From: Eumeta japonica
Lineage: Eukaryota; Arthropoda; Insecta; Lepidoptera; Psychidae
DNA: 64,000 bases
NCBI GenBank assembly: GCA_005406025.1
Contig: BGZK01002113.1
Span: 1 to 64,000, forward strand
Direction: 5' to 3'
The first letter of the stretch is position 1. Each line of letters begins with the position of its first letter. The position numbers and the translations under genes were made by a program. Positions 49,650 through 61,595 of the stretch are shown piece by piece. Under the pieces are notes generated by a model. The model was not told the DNA's origin and searched no databases. It saw nothing but the letters and a program-made list of their open reading frames with translations.

Positions 49650-50530
49650 ATAAACAGTTGAATACATACAATCATGGACAGTGTTTCATAGAGACCTATC
49701 TGTTCATGAATAGCTATCTGAATGATTTGAAAGAGTATGATTGTGAACTACGGATCGATGAGTTGTCTATCAAATGCTTCCTGTACGCCGACGACCAAGC
49801 AATCCTTGCGCCGTCGGCGTCTAGGCTCTTATTAAGAAAAAGGGGTATGAAAGTAAATATCAATAAGATTAAGGTCATGGTGTTTGAAAAAGGCGAAAGC
49901 ACGACTGAATGCGATATACTTAAAGAAGGTGAGAAAGTCCAACAAGTGAAAGACTTTGTACAGTTGGGTAGTCTGTTTACAAATGATGGTAAACATGATA
50001 GAGATACCATGTACCATAGATGATAGAGTGAATGGGGCCTTGCTTGCTATTATAAATAGTAAAAGTGTCTTACGGCAAGCGCGTTTGGCGTATAATGGGA
50101 TTCTAATCTTTATGCTTATGTATGGTAGTGAAAGCTGGATCTAGCAGAAGAAAAATGGAAGTAGGATCAATGCAGTAGAGATGCGGTTGCTGCGTAGTAT
50201 GTGTGGAGTGTTTCGGAAAGATTGATGTAGAAACAGTGATATTAGAGAGCGGTGTTCCTTGAAAAAAAAATGTTCTCTAGAGTAGAAAGTGGTATGTAAC
50301 GGCGGTTTGGCTATATGGAAAGGATGACTGAACAAAACAAATCTGAAGAGCGATTGTGTGTGATAGAAAAGTCGGCAAAGGTCGCCCCCCAAATTAATAT
50401 GTAGACCACAATGGTGGCATATTGAAAAAATGGCCAAATTTTAAGCACCCGAAACCGACGAGCTTGCATAAAAAGATTGATGTATGTCAATGAGGTAAGA
50501 GAGATATGCAAGGATCACGTGGAAATCTAT
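49650..50530 (+). mobile_element. RTE-like non-LTR retrotransposon, reverse-transcriptase C-terminal pseudogene
   Basis: A 121-codon piece (49658-50023) contains the reverse-transcriptase catalytic box LYADDQAIL (YADD at 49784-49795), then GMKVNINKIKVMVFEKGEST and VQLGSLFTNDGKHDRDT. A frame change moves to 49956-50144 (VNGALLAIINSKSV ... MYGSESWI), and after a stop to INAVEMRLLRSMCGVFRKD and a decayed tail ending near 50530. The order matches the palm-to-C-terminal part of a lepidopteran RTE-like element. N-terminal reverse transcriptase and endonuclease are missing. Minus-strand open frames here are shadows. Confidence 0.82.
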
Positions 50531-50599
50531 AGTCTTTGACTGGCCTTCTGGAAAATAGGCGTGAATTTATATTATTATTTAAAAAATATTGAGTATTAG

Positions 50600-51340
50600 T
50601 TTCTACGCGGTAGAAGTGAAACTTAGTATTCTTCTTAATTTTTATAAGAAGGAGCAGGTAAACAAAGAGAAAAAGAGAGAGAGAGAGTGCAATCAATTGA
50701 CATTTTTTATTACTTGAAGTAACATTTTAGTAAAGATAGAAATTGTTCAATTATTTGTAAATATTTTTTAATTCCATAAAATTTCAAAAAATTTTTCCCG
50801 ATCTAGTACATAATATTTTATACTAATATTTAATTAAAAAAATGTTTTTTGTTTCTTATAATAATTGTATACAATTACAGTTTACAGTAGGTTAATTAGT
50901 ATTATTATTAATAAACAAATATAATAATATATATAATATTATAATAAGCAGAATATATAATAAACAGAAGACAGATTAACAAAGAAACAAAACAAGTGCT
51001 TATTTAATTTAAATATTAAACCATAAATAAAACAACCAAAATTACATGATGTGAATAAATCAAAATTGAAAGTTGAAGACTCAAATACGACCATTACATA
51101 CATTAAGAAATTTACTGATAGCGTATGCAAATGAACTTTAAAGGGTAATGTATTTTGAGCAGACATAATGGTTACGTGAATGTTAAACAGAACAAAAACG
51201 AAACAGCAAGACGGAAGTGCATTTCGATCGGTACGTAACGCATTTTTTTTATACAATGTTTTCTTTTCGGCGGTGTAACTCGTTTAAACTAGGCCGCGAG
51301 CGCTATGTAAGTCATGACGGGGTTTCTCGGTAAAGATGTT
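50600..51340. other. Repeat junction and A+T-rich DNA
   Basis: Starts with the common repeat phrase CGCGGTAGAAGTGAAACTTA (50608), then a GA-rich microsatellite-like run (50668-50690) and A+T-rich DNA. A plus-strand donor-like GCTAT/GTAAGTC sits at about 51305, without a recognisable exon. Confidence 0.5.
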
Positions 51341-51344
51341 TAGA

Positions 51345-51644
51345 TTATTTGTACACATAAGAAAACATTAGAAACTGGAGTTTCTGTACATTGAAGTAAT
51401 GTATGAAAACCAAGGGATCCGATGAAGGAAAGGTAATATAAGGTAACAGACTCATATTACGTGACCGGTTCACGAGGGTTGGGGTCTTCAAAATACCACG
51501 CTCGGTCATGGGGCTCAATGCTTCATCACGTAGTCTGAGAATTTTCGGGAATATATTCAAATTATGGCGCGCAGCGTTCAGCACTTTTTTAAACTCGCAG
51601 ATTGCAACACTAACGCCAATGTGCCGGGACGCCAGCTGATTCAA
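51345..51644 (-). other. Unrecognised 99-codon open frame
   Basis: Minus-strand frame beginning at 51644 (MNQLASRHIGVSVAICEFKK) and continuing LNAARHNLNIFPKILRLRDE before a less protein-like tail. The first ~65 codons lie in a less A+T-rich stretch. No family is recognised, no splice site decides its limits, and it could be a repeat-derived or chance frame. Confidence 0.25.
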
Positions 51645-52105
51645 AACTGATAGTTTTTGTACTAGTTTTTTTAGATGTGGGGCGCTTATGTAGTATTCTA
51701 TTTGTAATAAAACGTAAGAACCTGTTACAATATATTTTAAAATATGCTTTTTCTCCTGATTATACTAACTTCTGTTAGAAAAATTATAAAATATGGGTCA
51801 CGTAATTTGGGTATGTTCCCATTGTTCCCATAAAAGAAAACGATTTTTACATTTTTTGTCTATCTGTTCATGAAATCTCTAAAATTACCGAACGAATATT
51901 AATACAACTTTCACGTTTAAAGAGAACTTGACTTAGAGTACAGTGTAAACATTATTTCATTGAAATCAAACATCTGGAAAAATAAATTCTTATTTGAATT
52001 TCTAGCTTGACAACTTACACGGTATCTAATAATTATTAGCGTCGATAGACGCCGAAGTTATCACAGTAAGTTTTTTGAATAACAACGTTCGAAAAAGAAA
52101 TACCG

Positions 52106-52200
52106 GCCAAGCGCATGTCGGGTCACAAGCTGTTTGTGGTTCGGTAGTTACATGACGGGACGGTAGTTACACGTCCGTTATATGCGGACTTAGAAAGGGG
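52106..52200 (+). mobile_element. Unclassified interspersed repeat, 5' end fragment
   Basis: ACCGGCCAAGCGCATGTCGG matches the starts at 17344 and 22746, and is followed here by a locally duplicated 'acggtagttaca' phrase. No matching far end. Confidence 0.5.
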
Positions 52201-52359
52201 TTTTGTTTTGTCATACTTTAAACCTATTAATTGAGTAGACGATTTAACGGCTAATGATGTCTAAAAACGAATCTATATTGAACGAGTGTTAATGATTAAC
52301 GTTATGATTTTATGTTTCCATAAATTTACATGGTTTATAAACATATATTAATACGGTAT

Positions 52360-52800
52360 CTGTCTGTTAACTCTTCACGCTTAAATCGCCTAACCGACTA
52401 AGATGAAATTGGATATGGACAAATTTTAAGTTTCGTGGAAGGACGTAGCTTATTTTTTGTTTGTCTGTTTGTATGTTTATATGTTTGTATGTTTTTTTAA
52501 AGCTCAAAAATAGTTAAACTGATTTTAATGAATTTAAGTGTACCAATAAAGTACACCACTTTATAATATATGTTAGATGCGAAAGTGTCTCTGTCTATCT
52601 ATCTATCTGTTACGTTTTCACTCCTAAATCGCTGTATCGATTTGGATGAAATTTGGTATGCAAATAATTTGACACCAGGGAAAAGTCATAAGCCACTTTT
52701 GTCTGTTTATATGTTTTTTCATTGCTCTACAAAGGTCAGATTGATTTTATGAAGTTTAATGTACTAATAGATCACACCAGTTTTTCATAAGTCGACAATG
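52360..52800 (+). mobile_element. Cluster of Helitron-like 5' ends
   Basis: Two successive pieces read like the family's 5' region: 'tcttcacgcttaaatcgcct' + 'gactaagatgaaattggata' (52370-52425) and 'cactcctaaatcgctgtatc' + 'gatttggatgaaatttggta' (52619-52660). A tract of TTTGT/TATGT units (52456-52495) and CTAT units lies between. No 3' ends follow closely. Confidence 0.5.
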
Positions 52801-53167
52801 ACAACTAATTTCGATGAAATTTAGAAAACTGATAGGATTCATTGTTACATAAAATATAGGTAACTGTTTATTTCTTTGTACATTTATCTGCATGACTCTG
52901 TACAACTAGAAAATTTTATTTTATTTTGTCGTTTTGCTTATTGTTTGCTTTTTAAGAAAAAGGCGGTCTTAGAATAGGCGTTGAAGTTTGACGACGAGGC
53001 CCGGGAGTAAGATTTGTTGTAAGAAGGTGGTAGAGCAAAAGCGAAACTAAAAAAGAGTGTCAACAATCCGGTTGTAACTACTTATTAATAATAACAGTTT
53101 AATAAAGAGACAATCATAGCAAAATTTAAACTGAGCTATAAGGTGCCTGCCTCTTTTCAGTATTATA

Positions 53168-53580
53168 TCCTGTTATTAAAATGTTATGAATATGATACTT
53201 TGTGTCGATGTTTGGTTGCTTGTAACTAAATCTCGCATAAACGGCTGGACGGATGTAGATGAAATGTAACACACAAATAGAATATTTTACGGATTATGCG
53301 CATGACACTTTATACCTACTACTAATATTGTGCAATAATTAACAAGAAACGGTAATCGATATCAAAAACGGGATCGATATCGTATTCAAAAACAATAGCG
53401 AGATTGGAAAAGATTTAGAGAATTGAAATAGAGAATAAGATTGAATCGGAACTTAAATCGAAAACGACATTGGATCGGTATCAATAATTGTCATATAAAT
53501 AAGAGTTGCAACATTACTTGGTTTTTAAAATGAGGTACGAATCATATTTTGGCGCGGGCAGAGCCGCGAAAAATAGGTAG
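53168..53580 (+). mobile_element. Helitron-like element, short copy
   Basis: Starts TCCTGTTATTAAAATGTTAT, then 'acggctggacggatgtagat'; the interior has a GATCGG-type array (53350-53480); it ends GGCGCGGGCAGAGCCGCG followed by a degenerate GTAG terminus. At about 410 bp it is the shortest copy with both ends. Confidence 0.6.
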
Positions 53581-53989
53581 TTATCTATAATTACCAAGTT
53601 GTAGACGCGCGCGATCAATGTTTTTGTATATAAATATAGACAACATTACTGCATTAATTAAATCTCTTTGCATTACATGTATTTTTTCTATTTAATATTG
53701 GCTACTAAATGCATTTAAACTGGTTTTGTTTATTGAAGGCAATAGAATATAGCAACTATAGGATATTAATTTCACGACCCGGAATATTTTTTTTAAATGA
53801 TCAATATTCGCAACATCACAACAGAAAAAAAACAGTTGCGTTAATACGAAAAAAATAATATCATTGATGAATTCGGTACCAAATTATTAAAACATATAGA
53901 ATATGTAGGCAGTTTTCAAAGCAAAACATTTTTTTACTTAAGGTGAACGCATTCCTAAACCACACAAAGAACTATATGGCTATCAATAG

Positions 53990-54330
53990 TCAATACACAT
54001 CCACATCGAACGGCAGTCGTTACAGGCATCCGAGACGCAACAACCGACACGCATCTCGCGCTAGGTGTCGCCACCGCATTGAACACAGTTTCCTATGACA
54101 AGTTTCACCTTATTACGTATGGGTTAACATCGGCTCGCTCAACTCAATACGAAAGTGACCGCATCAACTTTCCTCGCGTTCGCGCTAAATTAATCCGCGG
54201 GTACGCAACTTACTCTCGCCGATGTGCGGTACGGTTACGTTCGGCTGTCTTTCACTGCGCTGGATCGCCTGGCGGAATAACGAAGTGTCGCCGACTCGAC
54301 GTCGATGTGAAAATGGAGATTGATATATAT
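53990..54330. promoter_or_regulatory. CpG-rich island with minus-strand splice donor: candidate promoter
   Basis: CpG-rich, sharply bounded. On the minus strand it contains a donor GCGAGA/GTAAGTTG with the exon edge at 54214, preceded (54230-54265) by GATCCAGCGCAGTGAAAG, initiator-like. Open frames (54079-54345 plus, 54185-54400 minus) match no family. A minus-strand untranslated first exon is the simplest reading. The CG32809-like gene far downstream is one candidate user; this is inference. Confidence 0.35.
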
Positions 54331-54339
54331 ATGGGTGTT

Positions 54340-56380
54340 GCGTAATATAAGATTTTCTTTGTGGCTCTCTCGATAGATATATAATAACGTATAAGTACAA
54401 AATGCGTACTACTCAGAATGCCAATACTCGTGTTTTTTTTTTCCGACGAAATCTTTATATGCTTCGTTGATAATAACTTTGTCGCCTTGAACATAATCGT
54501 GTAAGTGGCGTGACCAAGTGGAAGAAAACGTTTTCAATACGGCAACTTCGATTTTCTATTATACCACACTCGGATGATGATGAATTTTTCGGCTGTTAGC
54601 CCTCGATGTTATCAGATATCGTAAATGTTGCATAATCGAAATTAATTGTCTTTTTTTGTAGTCTTATAATAATTTTAGCTCATAAATACCCTTATGAAAA
54701 GTATTACAAGAATGATTTTGTTTCGCATCCCAAGGTGCGTATCAATACAAGACTTAACAAGATTGCAATCAGCGAATGAAGTACTTTAAAAAAAATACAA
54801 ATTAACACATCAATTTCTCGTCAGTATTTTCATTAATATGATTTACCTAAAAATTTTGAACTTATTATCAATCAATAATTTTATCCTCATTTGCATATGT
54901 CCACTATTTTGCCAAAGCTTGAAGATTGTACCACCGTCGGCAATTGTTTCTTTATACATATTATATATGTATGTGTATATGTATTTACATACATACATTA
55001 AAAACATGCATTTCTTGATGTCATTAAACGTCTAATAATTCCAAACGACCCTCGACTGTGCTTTAGATTTTTTGTTTAGTTAACAGTCAAATATTATTCT
55101 TTTACCTTCTGCAAATTTATGTATTGGTGCCTTAGAACATTAATCAAATTTAATTCAAATTCTTGCAATAAATTATAATAAATATTCATTTCGATTTCTT
55201 CATTAATATTTAGGACTAATAAAGCTGATAACTCAACAAGGACCTGAACCCAGTGAAAGAAACTGTGTTTTTCTGTTTATTTTCTTTTTTATATATCGAA
55301 ATTGGTTACAAATTTATTTCAGCATTCAATAAAATTTCTTAGTGGTTTGTGCACATGGATTGTACCTGATTTGTAATAACATACGAATCAATATCCATTA
55401 TAACTAATATTGGATTTAAGTAAAAACATAAAGAGATTAATTAATGAACACCAAATCATGCCTACTTTTTCTAATTTTAAAATAGTAACGGAACTTATTC
55501 TTGTAAAAGCCTTAGAGACAATAGACTTTTTGGAGGCGTGATGAATATATGTATGAGTTTGTTTGGAGTGATTCTCTTTATTTGGTTGAGGAAAAATGAC
55601 CTTATAATATGCTTTCTAAAAATTCGTGCTATAATATTTTGCGGAACACATTAATATATGTTCTTAGTACAATATTTATTTTTATGATCACAATAAAATT
55701 CTGCCTTTCTTCGTACACGACTGTTACTCATAACCGTCGTATTTATTGAAAATTCTTATTAAAATTACAATACCATTCATTGTTCAAAGCACATATTTTT
55801 TTGAAATTGAATTAAAAAAAAACAACAGTGCGTATGTAATCATACTTGTAACCAACTTTGTATTACTATTTAAATCCAAAAAAGATATTTCATTTAAAAT
55901 TATATTTTGAACGTTCATCGTTCCAAATATAATTTTAGAAAGCGTTCAAAAGAAATTTTTTTTTCTTGAATCTTAATGCAAAATTTTGAATGGAATCACT
56001 CATAAGCAACAGCAGATGATTTTGGACAGACAGACACCATAGACTCACCACAAAGGTCGTATTTAAACTTTTTAATTTCTATCCCCAAAAACGCCGCATT
56101 GTAGACATGCAACTGTAATATTAAATCGAGCGGGTTGTTCACACGTCAGCGGTTTTTTACCCAACCCTTATTTAAGAAGCAAGTCGTTAGTAACGGTTAA
56201 CGACCTAAAATAACGACGCCGACTGAATCACCGTCTAGCGTAAATGTTTGGAGTTTAAAAAAATGAATGTGACGCTTTGATTCTCGGGCCTTTTAAAAGG
56301 AATCTCGCCATAAAGCGGTAATATTTATTTGGGTACGACTAGATGTAGCAATTTAGCGTTTTTATTATCATTTCAATTAT
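54340..56380. other. A+T-rich non-coding DNA, nothing recognised
   Basis: Only short low-complexity tracts (for example TATG/CATA units near 54957-54998) are seen. Confidence 0.6.
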
Positions 56381-56394
56381 ATTAGTTTTATATT

Positions 56395-57600
56395 TTGTGT
56401 CCTCTTCAAAATGATTCTACGCTAAATGATTCTGATATAGAAATTAACATGCGTGATATTAACAAAGCGTTTAGAATTGGAAAGGCTAGTGGCAAAACAC
56501 GCCCGATCTTAGTTAACATCTTGAACGTATGGAAAAGAAACGAAATTTTGAAAAACAAAAGCAGACTGCCTAAAAATATATTTGTTAATGAGGATTTTAA
56601 TAAAGAATTTTATAAAAACGTAGAAGAAAAAAAAAGGGACGTATAGCATACTTAAAATATGATAAGCTGGTTGTAAAAGACAAAGAAGGAGATGTACGGG
56701 ACAAACGGAAGAGAGAACAATCTGACTCTCCAAATAAAAGCAACGAAAATATTCGCCCAAAAATTAATAAAATAAATGCCTCGAACGAATGTACAAAAAT
56801 AGATCTCATCGACGTCAGAATTAAATAAAGAATAACCATTAATAAACACCGGTAACCGGAAGATCAGAACACATAAAGGAAAAACTCAAACAGAAAACAA
56901 AATCACTATACCTCCCTCAAGCCGGCTGGTCCCCGTGGGGATAGCGACCAATCCCTTCCAGCTGAAATGCCAGGAAAACAATGGCGTCGGTATAAAAACA
57001 AATGAAAAAGGAACAGAAACAGAGAGGAGTGGCGAGGCTGGAAGAGGCCTACGTGTCACAAGACACGCTGATAAATATCTAGATGTAGCAAGTGCGGTTG
57101 AACTCGGAACGAGAGCGATGTATGATGAAGGAATTTTTTTATTTGTTCCCTCTCCATCATCGCACTCTTTTCTCCATAAGATATCCTATTCTTGCCAAAT
57201 AGGTCATCAACGCATTGACGTCTCCTCTGGAATTGCCAATGTCTATGGGCGGCGGTGACCACCTTCTCTCGGATGGCTCGCACGCTCGTTTGCCGCTCGA
57301 AAATGTTATAAAACACACATATTTTAAATTAAAACACAAAGTACAAAAATCAGAAGCAATGGAAATGACATAGAAACGGACAACCGGAAATAATATAAAA
57401 TGCGCACGACATGGTCGAGCTGTATGTATAGCGAGATTCAATGTATTCGTAGGTAAAAGTCTGGGTAAGGGCACAAAGGTACAAAGTTCTGACAAGGAGT
57501 GTGACGCTCTTTTAGCATTCAATTCCAGATGTCAAAACCACTTTGCCATCACCCAGGAGACGCAAAAGTCGAGCGATTCTGAGGAAATATAACTTATATC
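56395..57600 (+). mobile_element. ORF1-type and tail pieces of a non-LTR retrotransposon
   Basis: An 83-codon frame (56395-56646) includes RIGKASGKTRPILVNILNVW, KRNEILKNKSRLPKN and IFVNEDFNKEF. This is the pattern of an ORF1-like coiled-coil protein found in insect non-LTR elements (the 'RIGK--RPILV-F--WKR-EIL...EDF' signature). A frameshift in an A-run (56629-56636) moves the frame to AYLKYDKLVVKDKEGDVRDK and a lysine-rich end at 56826. Downstream (56935-57600) are further retroelement-like pieces in shifting frames ('gaggctggaagaggcctacg'). No intact enzyme domain is present. Confidence 0.6.
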
Positions 57601-57911
57601 GCGTAGAATACAGAGAGTTATATGTGCTGTTTCACTCGGTACCTTGTTTGTGACTTGGTGATGTAATTGTAAATTAAAAAGTAACATTAGAATAAGAATT
57701 GTACCACTAAGATTATTACTACTGCGTTTTTTTTATTTATTAAACGTCATTTAAGTTAAATCGTTTTAGAAAATAAAATATGTTATTACTGAATTTATAC
57801 ACAGTAAATTGAAAAATCCTCGGTTTACACCTCATCAACTTTTATTCATTGAATTCGTAAGAAGTATTTGTATTGAATATTGCACTTGCAGCCATATCTC
57901 GACAGTCTGCC

Positions 57912-57990
57912 CTATATTTTAGGGTTTCGTACTTCTAAAGGAAAAAGGGAGCCTTATAGGATCACGTCATTGTCTGTCAGTCCGTCGGTC
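57912..57990 (-). mobile_element. Unclassified interspersed repeat, 3' end fragment
   Basis: TTTAGGGTTTCGTACTTCTA with 'tgtctgtcagtccgtcggtc' is the reverse of the far end of the copies at 17344 and 22746. Confidence 0.55.
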
Positions 57991-58929
57991 CATCAAGACT
58001 CTTTTTCTCAGGGACGAATTATCAAGTTAAAATTAACATCAAGTAATTAGAACTGGCATCCCTTGAAGCTGTAAAAAGAAAGTTCTAAGCATGTAGACAG
58101 GGCACACAGCACAAGTAAAGGACAAAATCCGAAAATTGTTAATTTAAATATATGTTATATGAGAAAGTATTTTTTTGTAATTACAAGCTGACACTTGCAG
58201 TTGGCAGTATGGACCGTAAATTAGTCCATTACACGGAATATATGTTTAAGTTAATTAAAACAAATTGTGTTCCAAAAACATTTTATTAGTTTAAGCAATA
58301 ACATTTACAGATATTGACTGTCATGTTGCAATTTTGTATCAGAAGAACCTTTCTGGCATATAATAAAAAACAGTGTATCCGACACACGACGAAGTGAAAC
58401 TTCTTGGCAAGATATGCACGAATAGAGATTAGGGTCAAAAAAAAGAAAATAAATTTGTTTATTATTAGTTCATCCCATAAGATCCTTTTCATGACCAACT
58501 ACTACTAAAACGAAAATCGAAATAAGAAGACTAATTACTAACCCGCAATGTTCATTGGTTGTTTTATTACGATGATCTATCGTACATTCCACCTGGCAAC
58601 ACACACATAACCTTCTGTTTCCACGAGGGCAGGAGAAAGCAAATTGTTGTCATTATCCCATTTGAGATGAACTAATGCCACAATCCAAAGGCAAACCCAT
58701 TGTCAGCTGCAACAGAATGAGTTACAGAGATTTGGATCGATTTTAGTAAAAAATATTGCATAAAAGATTGCAGTAATGTTTAATCAAATGTTAATTACCA
58801 ATTTACCATTGACTTGTGATGCACCGTGTTCACTTATCTATTAGAAACCACTGATTTATATGTATTCTTCATTTTTACAATGAATAACAACCGCGTATCC
58901 AAAATAGTCTTGATCAGTTGCAATCAGCT

Positions 58930-59050
58930 GTGTGAACGCTTGGAACACGCGGACCCCCTGACCTGAGCCGAAAAGAACCGAGCGGACCCGACCGTGTCAT
59001 CCAACCGTGTCACTCAAGCGTTTCACTGTGACATCACAGCACGAAATCAC
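58930..59050. promoter_or_regulatory. CpG/G+C-richer patch upstream of the pentraxin-like gene
   Basis: About 120 bases ('cggaccccctgacctgagcc', repeated 'ccgtgtcat/ccgtgtcac') stand out by composition 1.7 kb before the ATG at 60722. CCCTGACCTGAG contains a TGACCT nuclear-receptor half-site by sequence only. No TATA, clear initiator or strong donor is visible, so a promoter role is speculative. Confidence 0.25.
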
Positions 59051-60308
59051 TCTAACGTGCCTAAGGAAGTTTGACTTCAATAATTAAGACTACTAACAAC
59101 TTTGCAAAGGAGTGCGTCAATATGCCCAACTCTAAAATGTGTAATGTTTTACAATGTAAATCTTTATGCAGTTTCAATTTAAGATACTACCGAACTGACT
59201 ATTATTTCGGGAATACGTTTTAGGATCATGTCACATGTACGAGTATGATCTGAACTGAAATGAGTCTACTTCAGTTATTGTACTTATATTTACAGCGCAC
59301 ATATTTTAAAATTATTTACTTTCGATATAATCCCAGAAGCCTATATTTATTTCCCAATTAGCAAATGCTTTTAATCAAAACATGTAAAACAAAAATTATT
59401 TTGGCATTAAAATTACAAGCTACTTTGTTCATAAATATTTATATATTATTTCACTGTAAGTTAATCTGCACCTAAATTTCTTCACACGAAGCTCTAAAGT
59501 GCTCTAAACGATACGTTTCATTACAAAAAAAAACAATTTCAGTATCATATGAGATGTTACGTAGTGCAATAAGTGCTTTAAATCGAAACAGCAAAAGGTT
59601 TACCATACCGTAAATAGAATCATTAACAAAAAAATTTGTATGAGATAAATTTATTGCAATACATATATTAAAGAGCATTTATTTTTTAAATATTTATTGG
59701 GGAACGCATTAAAGGTATCGTTTTGATTTTAAAACGCATTTATAAAAATATTAAGCGATTACATTTTTCGGCTTTCGGAAATCAATGTTAAGGCATTTTC
59801 TCTAATATAATTTTAAGAATTCATACTATCAAATGGAAAAATTGAATTTTTATAGGATCTCTAGTACGTCTGTCTTTTCTCTCACTTTCAATGTGCTCTT
59901 AATCTGTTCCCCCGATTAAGTTTGCATTTGGTGCACATATGTATGTCTATGGCCAAAAAGGTAGTGTAACGTAAAAAAATGAATTTTAAATATGAGGTCA
60001 CTTTGGAGGTTAAGAGAATAAAAAAAAGTTTTATGAACTGCACAATATGAAATATCACTTACTAACGAAACGTTTACCGTTAGGATTTCGTACATATATA
60101 TATATACATATTGTAATTTCAAAATAAATAATTCTAAAACTTTTAAGAGAAATGATTAATATTGAACATTCCCCGTCTTTTCTCTGGCACTATTGTATTA
60201 AAAATATAAAAAATAAAAATAGTTATGTTGACTCTATCGCAAAAGCAATAATATATACCAGCGTCAAATTAGGTGTGATTATAGAGCAACTTAAAAAAAA
60301 ACCTTAAT

Positions 60309-60350
60309 CGAAATCGGCCAAGTGTTAGTGGGACTCGTGCTATGAATCCG
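60309..60350 (+). mobile_element. Unclassified interspersed repeat, 5' end fragment
   Basis: GAAATCGGCCAAGTGTTAGT and the following 'gggactcgtgc' match the start of the family at 17344 and 22746. Only the first ~40 bases are recognisable. Confidence 0.45.
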
Positions 60351-60718
60351 CAAATAAACAAATGAAAATAATTTCTTTTAGATATCTAACAAATATATTG
60401 TATATATTGCGCGAATAATATTGCAATCTACAAATATATTGTACGGAAGCCTCGGTGCTCAAGTTCAACTAGCACATAGCTGGTTTTAATTCCAATTAAA
60501 TGCAATCCAATTATAGGAGAAATATAAAACAAATCCAACGAACATGATTTACATTTGAAAAAATATTATTGTTTTCACTGCCGCTCGTAATATATGAAAA
60601 CCTTTTTAAGGGAAAAGCATATCCACAAATATTGTCAGAAGTTCTCATTAAAAAGATGCTAGCGAATTACGTCACAAAACGATCGCAGCGCGATTAATGA
60701 ATACCATCCCTTTTGCAG

Positions 60719-60855
60719 ATAATGCGAAGTTTACACTGGCTATTGTTGGTGGCGTACGCCTTAGCGAGAGAAGATGGCTGGCAGCCCATTGTTCCGGAGG
60801 CCTCAATCACGTACAATGCTTATATAAAATCGTCGGACCGAGCGCTCGATACCAG
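60719..60855 (+). CDS. Pentraxin-like secreted protein, first coding exon (signal peptide)
   Basis: The exon starts after a good acceptor (CCCTTTTGCAG) and has only three untranslated bases before ATG 60722, so an upstream non-coding exon must exist. It encodes MRSLHWLLLVAYALA, a clear signal peptide (charged start, Leu-rich core, likely cleavage after ALA), then REDGWQPIVPEASITYNAYI and KSSDRALDT, and ends with AG before a donor (ACCAG/GTAAAC). The split codon AG+T joins exactly to the next exon at 61336. The product should enter the secretory pathway; with the following exon it is a lectin-like extracellular protein. Gene name is not certain; Drosophila has a comparable pentraxin-domain protein (b6, from memory). 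Confidence 0.85.
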
Positions 60856-61335
60856 GTAAACAGTAAATAAGCTAACAATACGGTATAGATACGAAAAACA
60901 TAATCACATCTCGCTCATTTCGTTTCTAACACAAAATTGCATATTGTTGTGCAGTTTTTAGGGTTCCGAGCCAAAATGGCAAAACGGAAGCCTTATAGTT
61001 TCATCGTGTCCATCCATATATATATACATGTATTTCAATTACTTAATCGAAAAGTAAAATAGAAGAGTTAATACAGATTTTTCTGTCTAAACTTTTCCTA
61101 TTTTAATAATGATTACTGATACATCTTTATAGAAATTGAAATAATCACAATAAATTTGGGGAATAGAGATTTTCTGATTTCTTTGTAAGTTAATTCACAA
61201 AAACATATCAATATAAATGAATAGTTGCATGTTATAAGAACTTACTTCGTCCACCATTATTCCTAATGTATTAAAGTCAATAGCGCTTCTCTTGCGTCAT
61301 ATAAACAACATTAAGTTTCAAATGTTTTATTGCAG
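60856..61335 (+). other. Intron 1 of the pentraxin-like gene
   Basis: Intron of 480 bases with GTAAAC donor and TTTTATTGCAG acceptor. It contains an interspersed-repeat end (TTTTTAGGGTTCCGAGCC at about 60957, reversed orientation), showing that the repeat family inserts in gene introns. Confidence 0.8.
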
Positions 61336-61595
61336 TAATTCAGTGAAAATATTAAACAGGCGTCCGAGCACCAATAAAATATACGGCACCAGTGGAAAAC
61401 TATCAAGCTTATACAACGTAGCCCAAGGAAGTGAAGGCGATAGCTGCAATTTATATAAGATCTCCATGAACCAGGAGCTGTATTACCAATACGTTGAATA
61501 TGAGAAAGATCTACCAGATCTCAAGGAGTTCACCCTCTGTATGTGGAGTAAATTCCACAACCATTCGGACGACCATCCTTTATTCTCGTATGCTG
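61336..61595 (+). CDS. Pentraxin-like secreted protein, second coding exon (start of the lectin domain)
   Basis: Exon of 260 nt after acceptor TTTTATTGCAG, ending TATGCTG/GTAAGT. Its first base completes a Ser codon with exon 1. It encodes SNSVKILNRRPSTNKIYG, LSSLYNVAQGSEGDSC, then KDLPDLKEFTLCMWSKFHNH and DDHPLFSYA. The EFTLCMW-K...FSYA pattern is the beginning of a pentraxin/concanavalin-A-like domain (as in C-reactive-protein relatives: 'FTLC-W...FSYA'), including the domain's conserved early cysteine. The exon ends in phase 1; the next exon, expected to carry the rest of the sandwich fold, was not found before 64000. The open frame that runs on past 61595 is intron read-through. Confidence 0.86.

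Larger units (their letters stand above)
57601..60718. other. Region upstream of the pentraxin-like coding exon
   Basis: Holds interspersed-repeat ends (57912-57990, 60309-60350), a relic of the Helitron-like hairpin ('ccacgagggcaggagaaagc' at 58621) and a CpG-rich patch at 58930-59050. The latter might include regulatory sequence for the gene starting at 60722. No other exon seen. Confidence 0.5.
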
